Origin: Flavobacterium lacus
GTDB lineage: Bacteria; Bacteroidota; Bacteroidia; Flavobacteriales; Flavobacteriaceae
Assembly (NCBI RefSeq): GCF_003268815.1
Contig: NZ_QLSV01000010.1
Location: 1 to 64,000 of the forward strand
Reading direction: 5' to 3'
Length of the DNA: 64,000 nucleotides
Of this stretch, positions 34,209-43,326 are shown in pieces (the first letter of the stretch is position 1; each line of letters begins with the position of its first letter). The position numbers and the translations under genes are program-made. The notes under the pieces are model-generated. The model was not told the origin of the DNA and searched no databases. It was given only the letters and a program-made list of their open reading frames with translations.

Positions 34209-35162
34209 CTACATTTTGACCCCTTTTATTTGATTTACATTCTCTAAAAACCAATCATAGGTGATTTGAATACCTGTGGCTAAATCAATCTTTGGCTTCC
34301 AACCTAATGTTCTTAATTTAGTAACGTCCATCAATTTTCTGGGTGTGCCGTCAGGTTTAGTGCTATCCCAAATAATTTGTCCCTGATGACCAACTATTTT
34401 TTGAATCAACAATGCGAACTCTTTAATAGTTAAGTCTGTTCCTGAACCCACATTGTAAAGATGCTCGTCCAACTTGTTTTCCATCGCAAACAATACGGCT
34501 TCTGCCATGTCATCTACAAATAAAAACTCACGCATCGGTGTGCCGGAACCCCAAAGTAGTACTTCTGAATGGTTGTTCGATTTTGCTTCGTGAAATTTTC
34601 TTATCATAGCAGGTAACACATGAGAAGTTTGTAAATCGAAATTGTCATGCGTTCCATAAAGATTGGTGGGCATTAGACTCACAAAATCTTTGTTAAATTG
34701 CTTTCTAATGGCTTCGCAAGCTTTTACGCCCGAAATTTTTGCAATGGCATACCATTCGTTTGTGGGTTCCAGTGCGGCAGTTAAAAGATATGCTTCTTTT
34801 AAAGGTTGTGTAGCTAGCTTCGGATAAATGCAGGATGATCCTAAAAAAATAAACTTTTCAACCTGATGCTGATGGGCTGCTTCAATAAGGTTGTTTTGTA
34901 TCTGCAAATTTTCCATTAAAAAAGTGTAGGGATAATTGTTATTGGCTAAAATGCCCCCTACTCTCGCTGCCGCATCGATTACAATTTCGGGTTTTTCTAA
35001 CTCAAAAAAGGCATTGACCTCCGCCTGGTTTCGCAAGTCGAGTTCCTCGCTACTCCTGCCGATTATTGTGTTATATCCTTTGGCTTCTAAAACACGCTGG
35101 ATTGCCCTGCCCACCATCCCACGGTGGCCAGCGATATATATTTTTTTTTTTAGTAGTGTCAT
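34209..35162 (-). CDS. fcl: GDP-L-fucose synthase-like epimerase/reductase
   Basis: This 317-residue extended SDR is of the Fcl/WcaG type, with AGHRGMVG (11-18), AAARVGGILANN and LGSSCIYPK (108-115). The catalytic Tyr138 and Lys142 lie in EWYAIAK, followed by PTNLYGTHDNFD, TPMREFLFVDDMA and YNVGSG. It converts GDP-4-keto-6-deoxymannose to GDP-L-fucose by 3,5-epimerisation and reduction. Its substrate requires GDP-mannose 4,6-dehydratase, which is not encoded in this window, so that gene must be elsewhere or the enzyme has another substrate. It lies 173 bp upstream of the manC gene. Confidence 0.9.
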   Translation of the reverse strand: MTLLKKKIYIAGHRGMVGRAIQRVLEAKGYNTIIGRSSEELDLRNQAEVNAFFELEKPEIVIDAAARVGGILANNNYPYTFLMENLQIQNNLIEAAHQHQVEKFIFLGSSCIYPKLATQPLKEAYLLTAALEPTNEWYAIAKISGVKACEAIRKQFNKDFVSLMPTNLYGTHDNFDLQTSHVLPAMIRKFHEAKSNNHSEVLLWGSGTPMREFLFVDDMAEAVLFAMENKLDEHLYNVGSGTDLTIKEFALLIQKIVGHQGQIIWDSTKPDGTPRKLMDVTKLRTLGWKPKIDLATGIQITYDWFLENVNQIKGVKM

Positions 35163-35268
35163 TGATATTTTTGTAGCCTAGCAATTTAAAAGTCAATTTT
35201 TCTTTAAAACGTTTTTAATTTACAATTAACTTAAGGAGTTCCTGCATCAATTTTAACCATTTTACATT

Positions 35269-36204
35269 CTAGATTACTTTCGAAAAGTAATCAATCGTTT
35301 TTATCAATCCATCCCTTAATGCGATCCTTGGCTCCCATTGAAGTTCGCTTTTTGCCATTTCAATTACTGGCTTTCTTTGTAATGGGTCATCTTGCGGTAA
35401 GGACCTGAATGCAAGTTTACTTTTACTGTTAGTCAACTCAATTGCCAATTGCGCTAATTCAAGCATCGTGAACTCTTTAGGGTTGCCGATGTTTACGGGA
35501 CCTGTAAAACCAGACCTGGAATTCATTAATCGGTACATTCCGTCAATTAAATCGTCCACATAGCAAAAACTTCTGGTTTGAGTACCGTCACCATAAATTG
35601 TGATGTCTTCGCCTTTCAGTGCTTGAACAATAAAATTGCTAACTACACGGCCATCATTTGGATGCATTCTAGGTCCATAAGTATTAAAAATTCGCATCAC
35701 CTTAATATCTACATTATGCTGTCGGTGGTAGTCGAAAAATAAAGTTTCTGCACATCGCTTCCCTTCATCGTAGCAGGCCCTCGGTCCTATTGTATTTACA
35801 TTACCCTTATAAGTTTCTGGTTGTGGATGAACTTCAGGATCACCATAAACCTCACTTGTACTCGCCTGTAAAATTTTAATCTTTAATCTTTTTGCTAAAC
35901 CTAGCATATTTATAGCCCCAATCACACTTGTTTTAGTGGTTTGTACAGGGTCAAATTGATAATGTATAGGACTTGCGGGGCATGCTAGATTGTATATTTC
36001 ATCTACTTCTAAATAAGTTGGGAAAGTTATATCATGACGTATTAATTCAAAATTTTTATTTTCCAATAAATGATGAATATTTTGACGACTTCCTGTAAAA
36101 AAATTATCCAAACACAACACTTCGTTACCCTCTTTTAACAGTCTATCCGACAGATGGCTTCCTAAAAAACCTGCTCCACCTGTTACTAAAATTCTTTTTT
36201 TCAT
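35269..36204 (-). CDS. UDP-glucuronate decarboxylase (UDP-xylose synthase)
   Basis: This 311-residue soluble UXS-type SDR has [11 protein letters not shown] (8-18), [21 protein letters not shown], and [14 protein letters not shown]. Catalytic Tyr145 and Lys149 lie in [10 protein letters not shown], followed by [19 protein letters not shown] and [13 protein letters not shown]. These motifs separate it clearly from other epimerases. It oxidises, decarboxylates and reduces UDP-glucuronate to UDP-xylose. The precursor would come from the UDP-glucose dehydrogenase at 56682-58070. It follows galE with 13 bp. Confidence 0.93.
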   Translation of the reverse strand: MKKRILVTGGAGFLGSHLSDRLLKEGNEVLCLDNFFTGSRQNIHHLLENKNFELIRHDITFPTYLEVDEIYNLACPASPIHYQFDPVQTTKTSVIGAINMLGLAKRLKIKILQASTSEVYGDPEVHPQPETYKGNVNTIGPRACYDEGKRCAETLFFDYHRQHNVDIKVMRIFNTYGPRMHPNDGRVVSNFIVQALKGEDITIYGDGTQTRSFCYVDDLIDGMYRLMNSRSGFTGPVNIGNPKEFTMLELAQLAIELTNSKSKLAFRSLPQDDPLQRKPVIEMAKSELQWEPRIALRDGLIKTIDYFSKVI

Positions 36205-36217
36205 TTATTTACTAAGT

Positions 36218-37261
36218 TTAAATTTTTGTTGTGTTAAATCCTAATTCTATCAACTTTTTTTGCCATTTCCAAGCTGAATCCATCATACTATCAACATCAC
36301 GATTGGCTGTCCAGCCTAGAAGATCTTTTGCCTTTACTGGTAATGAATAAATAGCTTCAACATCTCCTTCTCGCCTTTCTCCCTCCTTAAAATTAACATT
36401 GACACCACTCATTTTTTCAAATGAATTGATGGCTTCAAAAACAGTTACCCCTAATCCACTTCCCAGATTTACTATTTCAAATTTATTTTTAAAATCATCT
36501 TGAAATAGTTTTTTTAAAGCTAATACGTGGGCTTCCGCAATATCAGAAACATGTATATAATCTCGAACACATGAACCGTCCCGTGTATTCCAATCTTTGC
36601 CAAAAACTGTCATGTGGTCTCGTAAGCCAATTGCCGTTTGAGTAATTATTGGCACTAAATTATTGCTGTGTTTTGATGGGAATTCTCCCAATTCTCCCGA
36701 GGCATGTGCACCAACTGGGTTAAAATAGCGTAGTGCAAAAACTTTAATATCACTTATTTCAGATATAGCTTTTAAATATACTTCACCATTTTGTTTACTG
36801 TACGCATATGGTGATTCTGCCTTTCTAATTATTGTATGTTCTTGTACGGGTAAATCCGAAGGCTCTACATTTCCATAAACAGAACAAGAGGAAGAAAACA
36901 CTATATTTCTAACTCCGAATTTTACAGCACAATCTCCAATATTTAAGGTTGCATTATTATTGTTTTTAAAACAAAAAATCGGATTATCTACACTATCGGG
37001 AACGGACTTGAGTGCTGCAAAATGAATAATGCCGTCGATTTTATTTTCCTGAAAAATAATTTCTAAAGCATTTTCTTGTGCAATATCAATAGTATATTTG
37101 ATAAAACTTTTTCCTGCTAATTTTTCTATTAAAGCATACGAAAGTTCTATTGAATTGTAATAATTATCAACAGATATTACCTTATATCCCGATTTTAATA
37201 GCTCAACTATTGTGTGGCTACCAATATACCCGGCACCACCTGTAACTAAAATTGTTTTCAT
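36218..37261 (-). CDS. galE: UDP-glucose 4-epimerase
   Basis: This 347-residue GalE has VTGGAGYIGSHT (6-17), DNYYNS, HFAALKSVPDSV, and SSSCSVYG. The Tyr152/Lys156 pair lies in PYAYSK, followed by LRYFNPVGAH, GDWNTRDG-like DGSCVRDYIHVSD, and GWTANRD. It interconverts UDP-glucose and UDP-galactose, or the GlcNAc/GalNAc pair. The GalNAc forms could supply the WbpO/TviB-type dehydrogenase at 54256. Positional spacing (13 bp to the UXS gene, 63 bp from the glycosyltransferase) fits one operon. Confidence 0.93.
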   Translation of the reverse strand: MKTILVTGGAGYIGSHTIVELLKSGYKVISVDNYYNSIELSYALIEKLAGKSFIKYTIDIAQENALEIIFQENKIDGIIHFAALKSVPDSVDNPIFCFKNNNNATLNIGDCAVKFGVRNIVFSSSCSVYGNVEPSDLPVQEHTIIRKAESPYAYSKQNGEVYLKAISEISDIKVFALRYFNPVGAHASGELGEFPSKHSNNLVPIITQTAIGLRDHMTVFGKDWNTRDGSCVRDYIHVSDIAEAHVLALKKLFQDDFKNKFEIVNLGSGLGVTVFEAINSFEKMSGVNVNFKEGERREGDVEAIYSLPVKAKDLLGWTANRDVDSMMDSAWKWQKKLIELGFNTTKI

Positions 37262-37324
37262 TTATTTTTATTTATTTCATAATACATTTCAATTTGAAAT
37301 ACGCTCATGTTAGACTAACGGATT

Positions 37325-38536
37325 TCAAATAGAGTTATTTACTAAATTGTTGAACAAATCAAGATATTCCAGATACCTATCATTTTTATCAAAATATTTT
37401 TCGGCTCTTTCTCTACATTTCAAAGAAATTTCTTTATCGCTCGAAAAGATAAGTTCGATTGCATGTGATAAACCTTTAACATCACCTTTTTCAACTATAA
37501 TTCCTGTATTTTTGTCTATAGCTTCTGGACTTCCTCCTGTGTTATAAGTCACCACAGGTGTCCCACAAGCCAAGGACTCTAGGTTCGTGGTAGGGAAATT
37601 GTCTTGATAAGTCGGGTTGACAAATACATCGGCTGCATTATACCATTTTACCAACTCAAGAACACTTTCAGTTCTTGGAATTCCAATAATTTCGGGTGGT
37701 AATAACGCTACTTGTTTTTTTGAAACACCAATTAATACAATTATAGTATTTTCATTTAAAAGTGCTCTTAAACTAATAAAATCTTTCAATCCTTTCCTTT
37801 CTGACCATTGACTGGCACAACCCAACACCACTTTTTTACCTTCAATATGAAATTTTTTCTTGATGTCGGAAATTAATGGTCGGAATAGTTCCAAGTCGAT
37901 ACCACTTGGCAGCCAATTCGCTTTAATAGACTTTAAAAAAGAATTTCCAACCATTTCTTTTAGCCACATTGAATGGACAACAAATTGTATTCTTTCTAAG
38001 CTTGTAAAAATTCTCTTCTTATCGCTGTAATTTTTCAAAGAATTATCAAAAACATAAGAAGCCGGGTATTTTTTTGTTTTGGGGCATTTTTCGCATTGTA
38101 TGTGGTACTTTATACAGTTTATGTCATCAAAATAGGAACAATGACCTGTAAACGCCCAACAGTCAAAAAGAGTCCATAAAACAGGAATATTTTTAGCTTT
38201 CAAATAATCAAATAATACTTCAATATTAATGTAATAACCATGTAAATTGTGCAAAGCAACAATGTCTGGACCTATTTTATCTATTTCGCCAATAAGTTGG
38301 ACCGTTGCATCCGTTGAACCAAAACCATGACGGTCGAAAATTGCCGTTTTTAATCCATGTAAAATAACATCATTTTGCTTTCCAATTTTTATCAAACTAG
38401 ATCGACTTTCTTGATTACCACGACCATAAGCAATATAGCTTTCGTGCCCATTTGCTATGAGCACTTTCCCAATATCTTCTGCAATTCTACCAGTACTTCC
38501 TGAATTGACGGTAGTGTTGATTTGGAGGACTTTCAT
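37325..38536 (-). CDS. Glycosyltransferase family 4 protein (WcaC-like)
   Basis: This is a 403-residue GT-B enzyme. The N-terminal domain has VNSGSTGRIAEDIG and HNLHGYYIN, plus DCWAFTGHCSYFDD and the Cys-rich CEKCPKTKKYP typical of this exopolysaccharide GT4 subgroup. The C-terminal donor domain has GCASQWSERKGLKDF and the ExxxxxE motif in NFPTTNLESLACGTPVVTY. It is predicted to add one sugar to the lipid-linked repeat on the cytoplasmic face. Donor and acceptor cannot be read from sequence. Confidence 0.88.
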   Translation of the reverse strand: MKVLQINTTVNSGSTGRIAEDIGKVLIANGHESYIAYGRGNQESRSSLIKIGKQNDVILHGLKTAIFDRHGFGSTDATVQLIGEIDKIGPDIVALHNLHGYYINIEVLFDYLKAKNIPVLWTLFDCWAFTGHCSYFDDINCIKYHIQCEKCPKTKKYPASYVFDNSLKNYSDKKRIFTSLERIQFVVHSMWLKEMVGNSFLKSIKANWLPSGIDLELFRPLISDIKKKFHIEGKKVVLGCASQWSERKGLKDFISLRALLNENTIIVLIGVSKKQVALLPPEIIGIPRTESVLELVKWYNAADVFVNPTYQDNFPTTNLESLACGTPVVTYNTGGSPEAIDKNTGIIVEKGDVKGLSHAIELIFSSDKEISLKCRERAEKYFDKNDRYLEYLDLFNNLVNNSI

Positions 38537-38750
38537 TTACTCTATAAAATTAAAATGTAACATATTGATGATAGTATTGTTTGATGAAATTCGTAGTAAA
38601 ATGCTACTTTCTATTGGTTTTTTTAAATTGTTACTCAAGGTACCTGAATCTTATAACTCGGATTAAAAAAGGCTTTTAGTGTGTAAAAAAATGCTAATAA
38701 TCATCTCTTAATAAACAACATTAAAAGAATGACAACTTTTACGTCAATGT

Positions 38751-39893
38751 TTATTCAAGCAAGATTTCATCATACTTCCGCAATACTGTAACATCATCAA
38801 AAAGTTTCGCTCGCTGCTTAGATTGACTTTCAAAATATTTTACGAGACTTGAGTCTGACAAATATTTAATCATATTTTCAGCTAGACTAGTATCATCTTG
38901 TTCGGCCATCAAACCATATTCTCCATTGGCAACAATTTCGTGACAGCCACTGCAATTTGTAACTAATGTAGCTTTCCCTAAAATCATTGCTTCGCATAAA
39001 ACTGTTGGAAGGGCTTCAGACTGGGAACTCATTATAAAAACGTCTGCACTTTGCAAATAAGGATAAGGGTTTTTTACAAAACCTAAAAAACTCACAACAG
39101 TATTTAAATTATTTTGTTCAACTAAGGCTTCGAGCTTGTTTTTTTCGGGGCCAAATCCAAGTATGGAAACCCTGAAAACAAAGCCTTTTTCGTTAACAAT
39201 TTTGGCAGCTCTAATCAATCGGTCAAATCCTTTTATAGGTAGTAGACTTCCAAGAGCAATAAAATGAAATATAGTATGCAGCGGTTTTTCTTCCATCTGC
39301 GCCTTTACTCTGACCGCCGTGCAATCAATAAAATTATAAAGAACTTCCATCTTTGGAAAATGACCAAAAACTTCGATAAATTCCCGCTTTGCATCGTTCG
39401 AAACAAAGTAAATACCATCTAGTAGACGATACCGTTCTTTTTTTAATTTCTCAACATAAGCCAGATTTTCATAATATTTACTAAAATTATGATTAGTCTT
39501 ATACGAACCGTGTACCCAAGTATACTTTCTTTTTAAAGACTTAATAAAAAATAATAAATCTGTAAAGTTACCGTCTAAAAAAGAAATACCTACGTCATAA
39601 TTATTGTGAACTTGTTTCTCTATTCTCGTTCTAAAGAAATAAGTAAATCCTATTTTCTTTTGCAACCACCCTAAAACTCTAACTAAAGTTTTATTATGGA
39701 ATAAAAAAATTGTATTGACCTCAATCGGTACATCTTTCACATAAACACCATTTTTCAAAACAACGATTAAATCAACGGCAAATAAAGAATAATCTAATTT
39801 TCGAAGTAAGTTAATCAAAGTTCTTTCCGCTCCACCTCCTACTAGCGATGGAATTATGAAAACTACCCTTCTTTTCAATTTATCGTTACTCAT
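38751..39893 (-). CDS. Glycosyltransferase family 4 protein
   Basis: This 380-residue GT-B protein has IPSLVGGGAERTLINLL (nucleotide-sugar glycosyltransferase N-terminus), WVHGSYKTNHNF, and the donor-domain motifs ALGSLLPIKGFDRLI, VSILGFGPEKNKLE, SSQSEALPTVLCEAM. The Glu-x7-Glu segment is present. The start overlaps the deacetylase-like gene upstream by 8 bp, showing translational coupling. It is likely one of five cytoplasmic transferases assembling the repeat. The 214 bp downstream to the next gene contain nothing recognisable. Confidence 0.87.
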   Translation of the reverse strand: MSNDKLKRRVVFIIPSLVGGGAERTLINLLRKLDYSLFAVDLIVVLKNGVYVKDVPIEVNTIFLFHNKTLVRVLGWLQKKIGFTYFFRTRIEKQVHNNYDVGISFLDGNFTDLLFFIKSLKRKYTWVHGSYKTNHNFSKYYENLAYVEKLKKERYRLLDGIYFVSNDAKREFIEVFGHFPKMEVLYNFIDCTAVRVKAQMEEKPLHTIFHFIALGSLLPIKGFDRLIRAAKIVNEKGFVFRVSILGFGPEKNKLEALVEQNNLNTVVSFLGFVKNPYPYLQSADVFIMSSQSEALPTVLCEAMILGKATLVTNCSGCHEIVANGEYGLMAEQDDTSLAENMIKYLSDSSLVKYFESQSKQRAKLFDDVTVLRKYDEILLE

Positions 39894-41019
39894 TTTTTAT
39901 GTAATTAATAACTTCATCGCTTGATTTGAATTCTACATCGGGCCATCTTTTCACAATTTCTTTAAGCAACATTCCGAACTGCTCAAGATTTTTGGTGCGG
40001 TTCTCTTCGTGAATGGAGCCTATAAAATTTAACCTGTGACACCCAATTATCGCTGGTTTATTCCATCTAAATGCAATATTTATTCTTTGCAAACACTCCG
40101 AAATCCAATTTATATCAGTATTTAAAGAAGGTTCGAAGAAAGCATTTCGAATTAAATAATGTTGCCCGAACTTGTTTTGCTCCCCAAAAAAATGCCTCTT
40201 GTATTGATGACTGTGGATTCCATCTTTTAAAACAGGTTGTATCTGATTTGTCATTCCCTGTAAATAAACTACACCTAACTCAGCTAAGGCCGATTCTACA
40301 GCAGAATCCCAAATGTAACAATTTGCTATATACGACTTAGATTCGTAACCAAAATACTGTTTGAAAAAAAGCAAAGCTTCCTTTAAAATAACTTTTTTAT
40401 TTTCTTTCTCTGCTTCTGAAAAATAATCAAGACCCTCCATAAAATGAAATCGTAATCTATTTGGCTGGGAACTAATGCTTATCATCTGATGATCAAATGC
40501 TTTGCGCACAAGTTTGTCGCCTTGTTGCAAAGCTAACATCCATTGATCTACATTTATGTGCTCTCGGCCGTGACATTGGAATCTTAAAAACTTTTCTGTA
40601 ATTCCGTAGTGCCATGCCGCCTCAACGCCTTCACAGTGTGAATGTTTCTTCCAAGTCGTGGTAAAAGATTCCCAAAAGTAAGATTCAAACTTATGTTCAG
40701 CGATTTTATCAAAGTCAGGGTTACCCATAACAGCGTTTGCAGTTACGATGGGATGATTACCTTTATGGTCTTTAACACTCCGAAGTATATCAAACATTGC
40801 ATTAAAATCATTTACACTTGCCAAAGTATCATACCTAAGGTATGGATCTATTTCTGGATATAAATGTTCTTTGGCAAGCTTATCAAACACAACTTTAGAC
40901 GGCATTCTAATACTTCCCCAATCATCAGATTCTAAAACAACAATTTTTTTGGAAGTTTTAATTCCGGGTATGTTCACCAAATTTCTTGCAAAATTTGATT
41001 TAAACTTATTAAAAATCAT
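39886..41019 (-). CDS. Divergent polysaccharide deacetylase-like protein (first of tandem pair)
   Basis: This 377-residue protein has no signal peptide. VVLESDDWGSIR (Asp32-Asp33) resembles the first metal motif of carbohydrate esterase family 4, and QCHGREHIN (His150-x3-His154) the HxxxH second motif. GCHRLNFIG near residue 327 is a further conserved histidine segment. It is about 30% or more identical by eye to its neighbour at 41016 and overlaps it by 4 bp. Proteins of this kind are often labelled polysaccharide (de)acetylase in Bacteroidota, but I know of no characterised member. A cytoplasmic location would mean action on nucleotide sugars or lipid-linked intermediates rather than finished polymer. 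Confidence 0.65.
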   Translation of the reverse strand: MIFNKFKSNFARNLVNIPGIKTSKKIVVLESDDWGSIRMPSKVVFDKLAKEHLYPEIDPYLRYDTLASVNDFNAMFDILRSVKDHKGNHPIVTANAVMGNPDFDKIAEHKFESYFWESFTTTWKKHSHCEGVEAAWHYGITEKFLRFQCHGREHINVDQWMLALQQGDKLVRKAFDHQMISISSQPNRLRFHFMEGLDYFSEAEKENKKVILKEALLFFKQYFGYESKSYIANCYIWDSAVESALAELGVVYLQGMTNQIQPVLKDGIHSHQYKRHFFGEQNKFGQHYLIRNAFFEPSLNTDINWISECLQRINIAFRWNKPAIIGCHRLNFIGSIHEENRTKNLEQFGMLLKEIVKRWPDVEFKSSDEVINYIKNE

Positions 41020-42131
41020 CCATTATTTTTACTAATTACATCACCTAACTCAGAGGATGATATAAATTCGACATTTGGCCATCTTTTTTGAACTTTTTTT
41101 AGTAATATTTCCAATTGTTGTAGGCCATCAGTACGATTTTTTTCAACTAAACCTCCTATGTAGTTTACTCTGTGCGAACTTATAACTGCTGGCTTACTCC
41201 ACCTAAATGCATTTTCTATATCTACTAAACAGGAATCGACCCAATCTTTACTTTTGTTACTTGGCTCAAAAAAACAATTTCGGGTGATGTAACGCTGACC
41301 ATATTTGTTTTTTTGTCCTAGCCAATGTAGTCTTAGCTTTTGAATACCCTCTCCTTGTGGCTCATTTTGAATTTTAGAGGCTGACATAAACTTAACTCCT
41401 CCATCTGCAGCTACTTTTTCTAAACTATTATTAAATGGCCCGTTAGGCGGCACAAAAAAATTAGTTTTATAACCATGAATTTGTTCAAAGAGTAACAATC
41501 CTTCTTTAATTACCATTTCTTGGTATACAATATCCGTTGCTAACTCAACATCAAATGCTGCCTGGTAGTCGATATTGTATTTATTCTTGTTGGCATAGCC
41601 CCAACATTTTTGCTCAAACGCTTTTAGCGTGTGAAAATCTTTGGCTTGCAAATGACGCATCCATACCTGAACATTTAAATGCTCACGTCCATGAAATTGA
41701 GGAATAAATAAAAGATTTTTTATTCCTTCTTGCCACATGGAGTATGCATTATCATATTTATATTTTTGTAATGTTGTTGTAAAAGGTTCATAAAAATAAG
41801 CCTCGAAATTAGATTCTTTAATTTTATCAAAATCCGGATTACCAACCACACTAACAGCAGTAAAAACCGGATTTTGATTCCTTATATCCTTGAATTTAAG
41901 TAATGTTTCAAAGAGAGCTGAAAAATCCGTCGCATTTGCAAGCGTGTCAAAACTAGTATAACGCTGCCTTTCTTCATTACCTAAATCTATACTGTTCAAA
42001 ACAAGCTGATTTCTAACTGCAATCGAAGGCATACGAATACTGCCCCAATCATCGCTTTCAATAACTACGATTTTACGATTGGTTCGCCAGCCGGGCAGGT
42101 TGGAGAGGTTTTTAACGATACTTTTTAACAT
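41016..42131 (-). CDS. Divergent polysaccharide deacetylase-like protein (second of tandem pair)
   Basis: This 371-residue paralogue of the protein at 39886 has the same motif set: VVIESDDWGSIRMPS (Asp27-Asp28), QFHGREHLN (His147-x3-His151) and SSHRVNYIGGL. No signal peptide or transmembrane helix is seen. The two genes overlap by an ATGA-type 4-bp junction, and this one starts 5 bp after a GT4 gene, so they are coupled to repeat-unit assembly. Keeping two diverged copies suggests action on two different sugars of the repeat or a heterodimer; neither can be shown from sequence. Confidence 0.65.
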   Translation of the reverse strand: MLKSIVKNLSNLPGWRTNRKIVVIESDDWGSIRMPSIAVRNQLVLNSIDLGNEERQRYTSFDTLANATDFSALFETLLKFKDIRNQNPVFTAVSVVGNPDFDKIKESNFEAYFYEPFTTTLQKYKYDNAYSMWQEGIKNLLFIPQFHGREHLNVQVWMRHLQAKDFHTLKAFEQKCWGYANKNKYNIDYQAAFDVELATDIVYQEMVIKEGLLLFEQIHGYKTNFFVPPNGPFNNSLEKVAADGGVKFMSASKIQNEPQGEGIQKLRLHWLGQKNKYGQRYITRNCFFEPSNKSKDWVDSCLVDIENAFRWSKPAVISSHRVNYIGGLVEKNRTDGLQQLEILLKKVQKRWPNVEFISSSELGDVISKNNG

Positions 42132-42136
42132 TGTTT

Positions 42137-43318
42137 TTATTGACTTAAATTTTCGTTCTTAACTTCATCTGCCAGCACAGATGCAAAAACCTCTTCCCAC
42201 TTCTTGTAAGTTTCTTGGTAAGAAAAGCGTAATACATTATCAAAGCCATTTTTTGCGAACTCAGCGATTTTTTGCGGATTACGCATTAAATTAGCTGTCT
42301 GTTTAACATAATCATTTACATCAAAGGGTTTAATCAAAATTCCATTTTCTTGATGTGAAATAATATCGGAAGCAGCCGAATAAGAATCGAAAAGCATCGG
42401 TACACAGCCATAGCTTTGTGCTTCTATCAAAACATTACCAAAACCTTCAAATGCAGAAGTCATGTGGAACAGTTTTGCTTTCCTGTAATATTGATTAGGG
42501 TTCACTTTTCCAAAAAAAGATACCCTATCTAATCGATGTTCCAAGCAAAAATCTTCCATGTATTGTTGATCTTCCCCTTCCCCACATACCCAAAACTCCC
42601 AATCTCCATGCTCAATATGCAACTGCTTCCAAATTTCAAGCAATAAATCAACTCGTTTTTGAAGTATATTAAGCCTTCCAACAAATAAAACAATATTATC
42701 TTTCTCTAGAGTTGACAGAACTAAAGCAGGTCTTTGAAAGGGATTACCAATGCCATGAAGCTTTGATTGATATTTTTTGAGACCAGGTGCTAGAAAATAT
42801 AACTCATCTATAAACCTTTCGGAAAGCATCACAAATGCATCAGTATTTTTAACGATATATCGCAACTCTGTTTTTTGTTTCAAAATATGATAACCTAAAA
42901 TGAACTTTCGTAGAAGATAGTTGTTTATAAAACTAATTTTTTTATTCTCTAAAAATGTAGTTATAAAAAGGTAATGATTTTGATAAAAATTGAGAGGGTT
43001 AATATGTAAATTATTAATTATTCGTGTAGTTGGACTTTTAACTCTCAAAATAATTTTTGTAAACTTCGGAGAATACCCCTCTTGATTTATTATAACATCA
43101 ATAACTTCCTTCGCAAGAACTTCTTTCAATTCTTGATCAGTTGAGACCTGAAAAAAAAACCTTTTAGATTGTAAGTAATTACAATCTTTTGAAGTAAAAG
43201 AAATAATGCTTACATGATGATTATAATTTGTGAAAATCTTTGAAATACTCTCGGTAACACGTTGCACGCCCCCCGCGTTTGGATCAAATGGATGCGAAAT
43301 GATGATAGCTATATTCAT
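42137..43318 (-). CDS. Glycosyltransferase family 4 protein
   Basis: This 393-residue GT-B enzyme has SHPFDPNAGGVQRVTESI (acceptor-domain start), NNLHINPL, and the donor-domain motifs LFVGRLNILQKRVDLL, VCGEGEDQQYMED and SAFEGFGNVLIEAQSYG (Glu-x7-Glu). GGVQR glycine-rich and RxxKR-type basic residues for the diphosphate are present. It is predicted to extend the lipid-linked oligosaccharide in the cytoplasm. It lies between the deacetylase-like pair (5 bp) and the polymerase gene (8 bp). Confidence 0.88.
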   Translation of the reverse strand: MNIAIIISHPFDPNAGGVQRVTESISKIFTNYNHHVSIISFTSKDCNYLQSKRFFFQVSTDQELKEVLAKEVIDVIINQEGYSPKFTKIILRVKSPTTRIINNLHINPLNFYQNHYLFITTFLENKKISFINNYLLRKFILGYHILKQKTELRYIVKNTDAFVMLSERFIDELYFLAPGLKKYQSKLHGIGNPFQRPALVLSTLEKDNIVLFVGRLNILQKRVDLLLEIWKQLHIEHGDWEFWVCGEGEDQQYMEDFCLEHRLDRVSFFGKVNPNQYYRKAKLFHMTSAFEGFGNVLIEAQSYGCVPMLFDSYSAASDIISHQENGILIKPFDVNDYVKQTANLMRNPQKIAEFAKNGFDNVLRFSYQETYKKWEEVFASVLADEVKNENLSQ

Positions 43319-43326
43319 TTGTAAAT

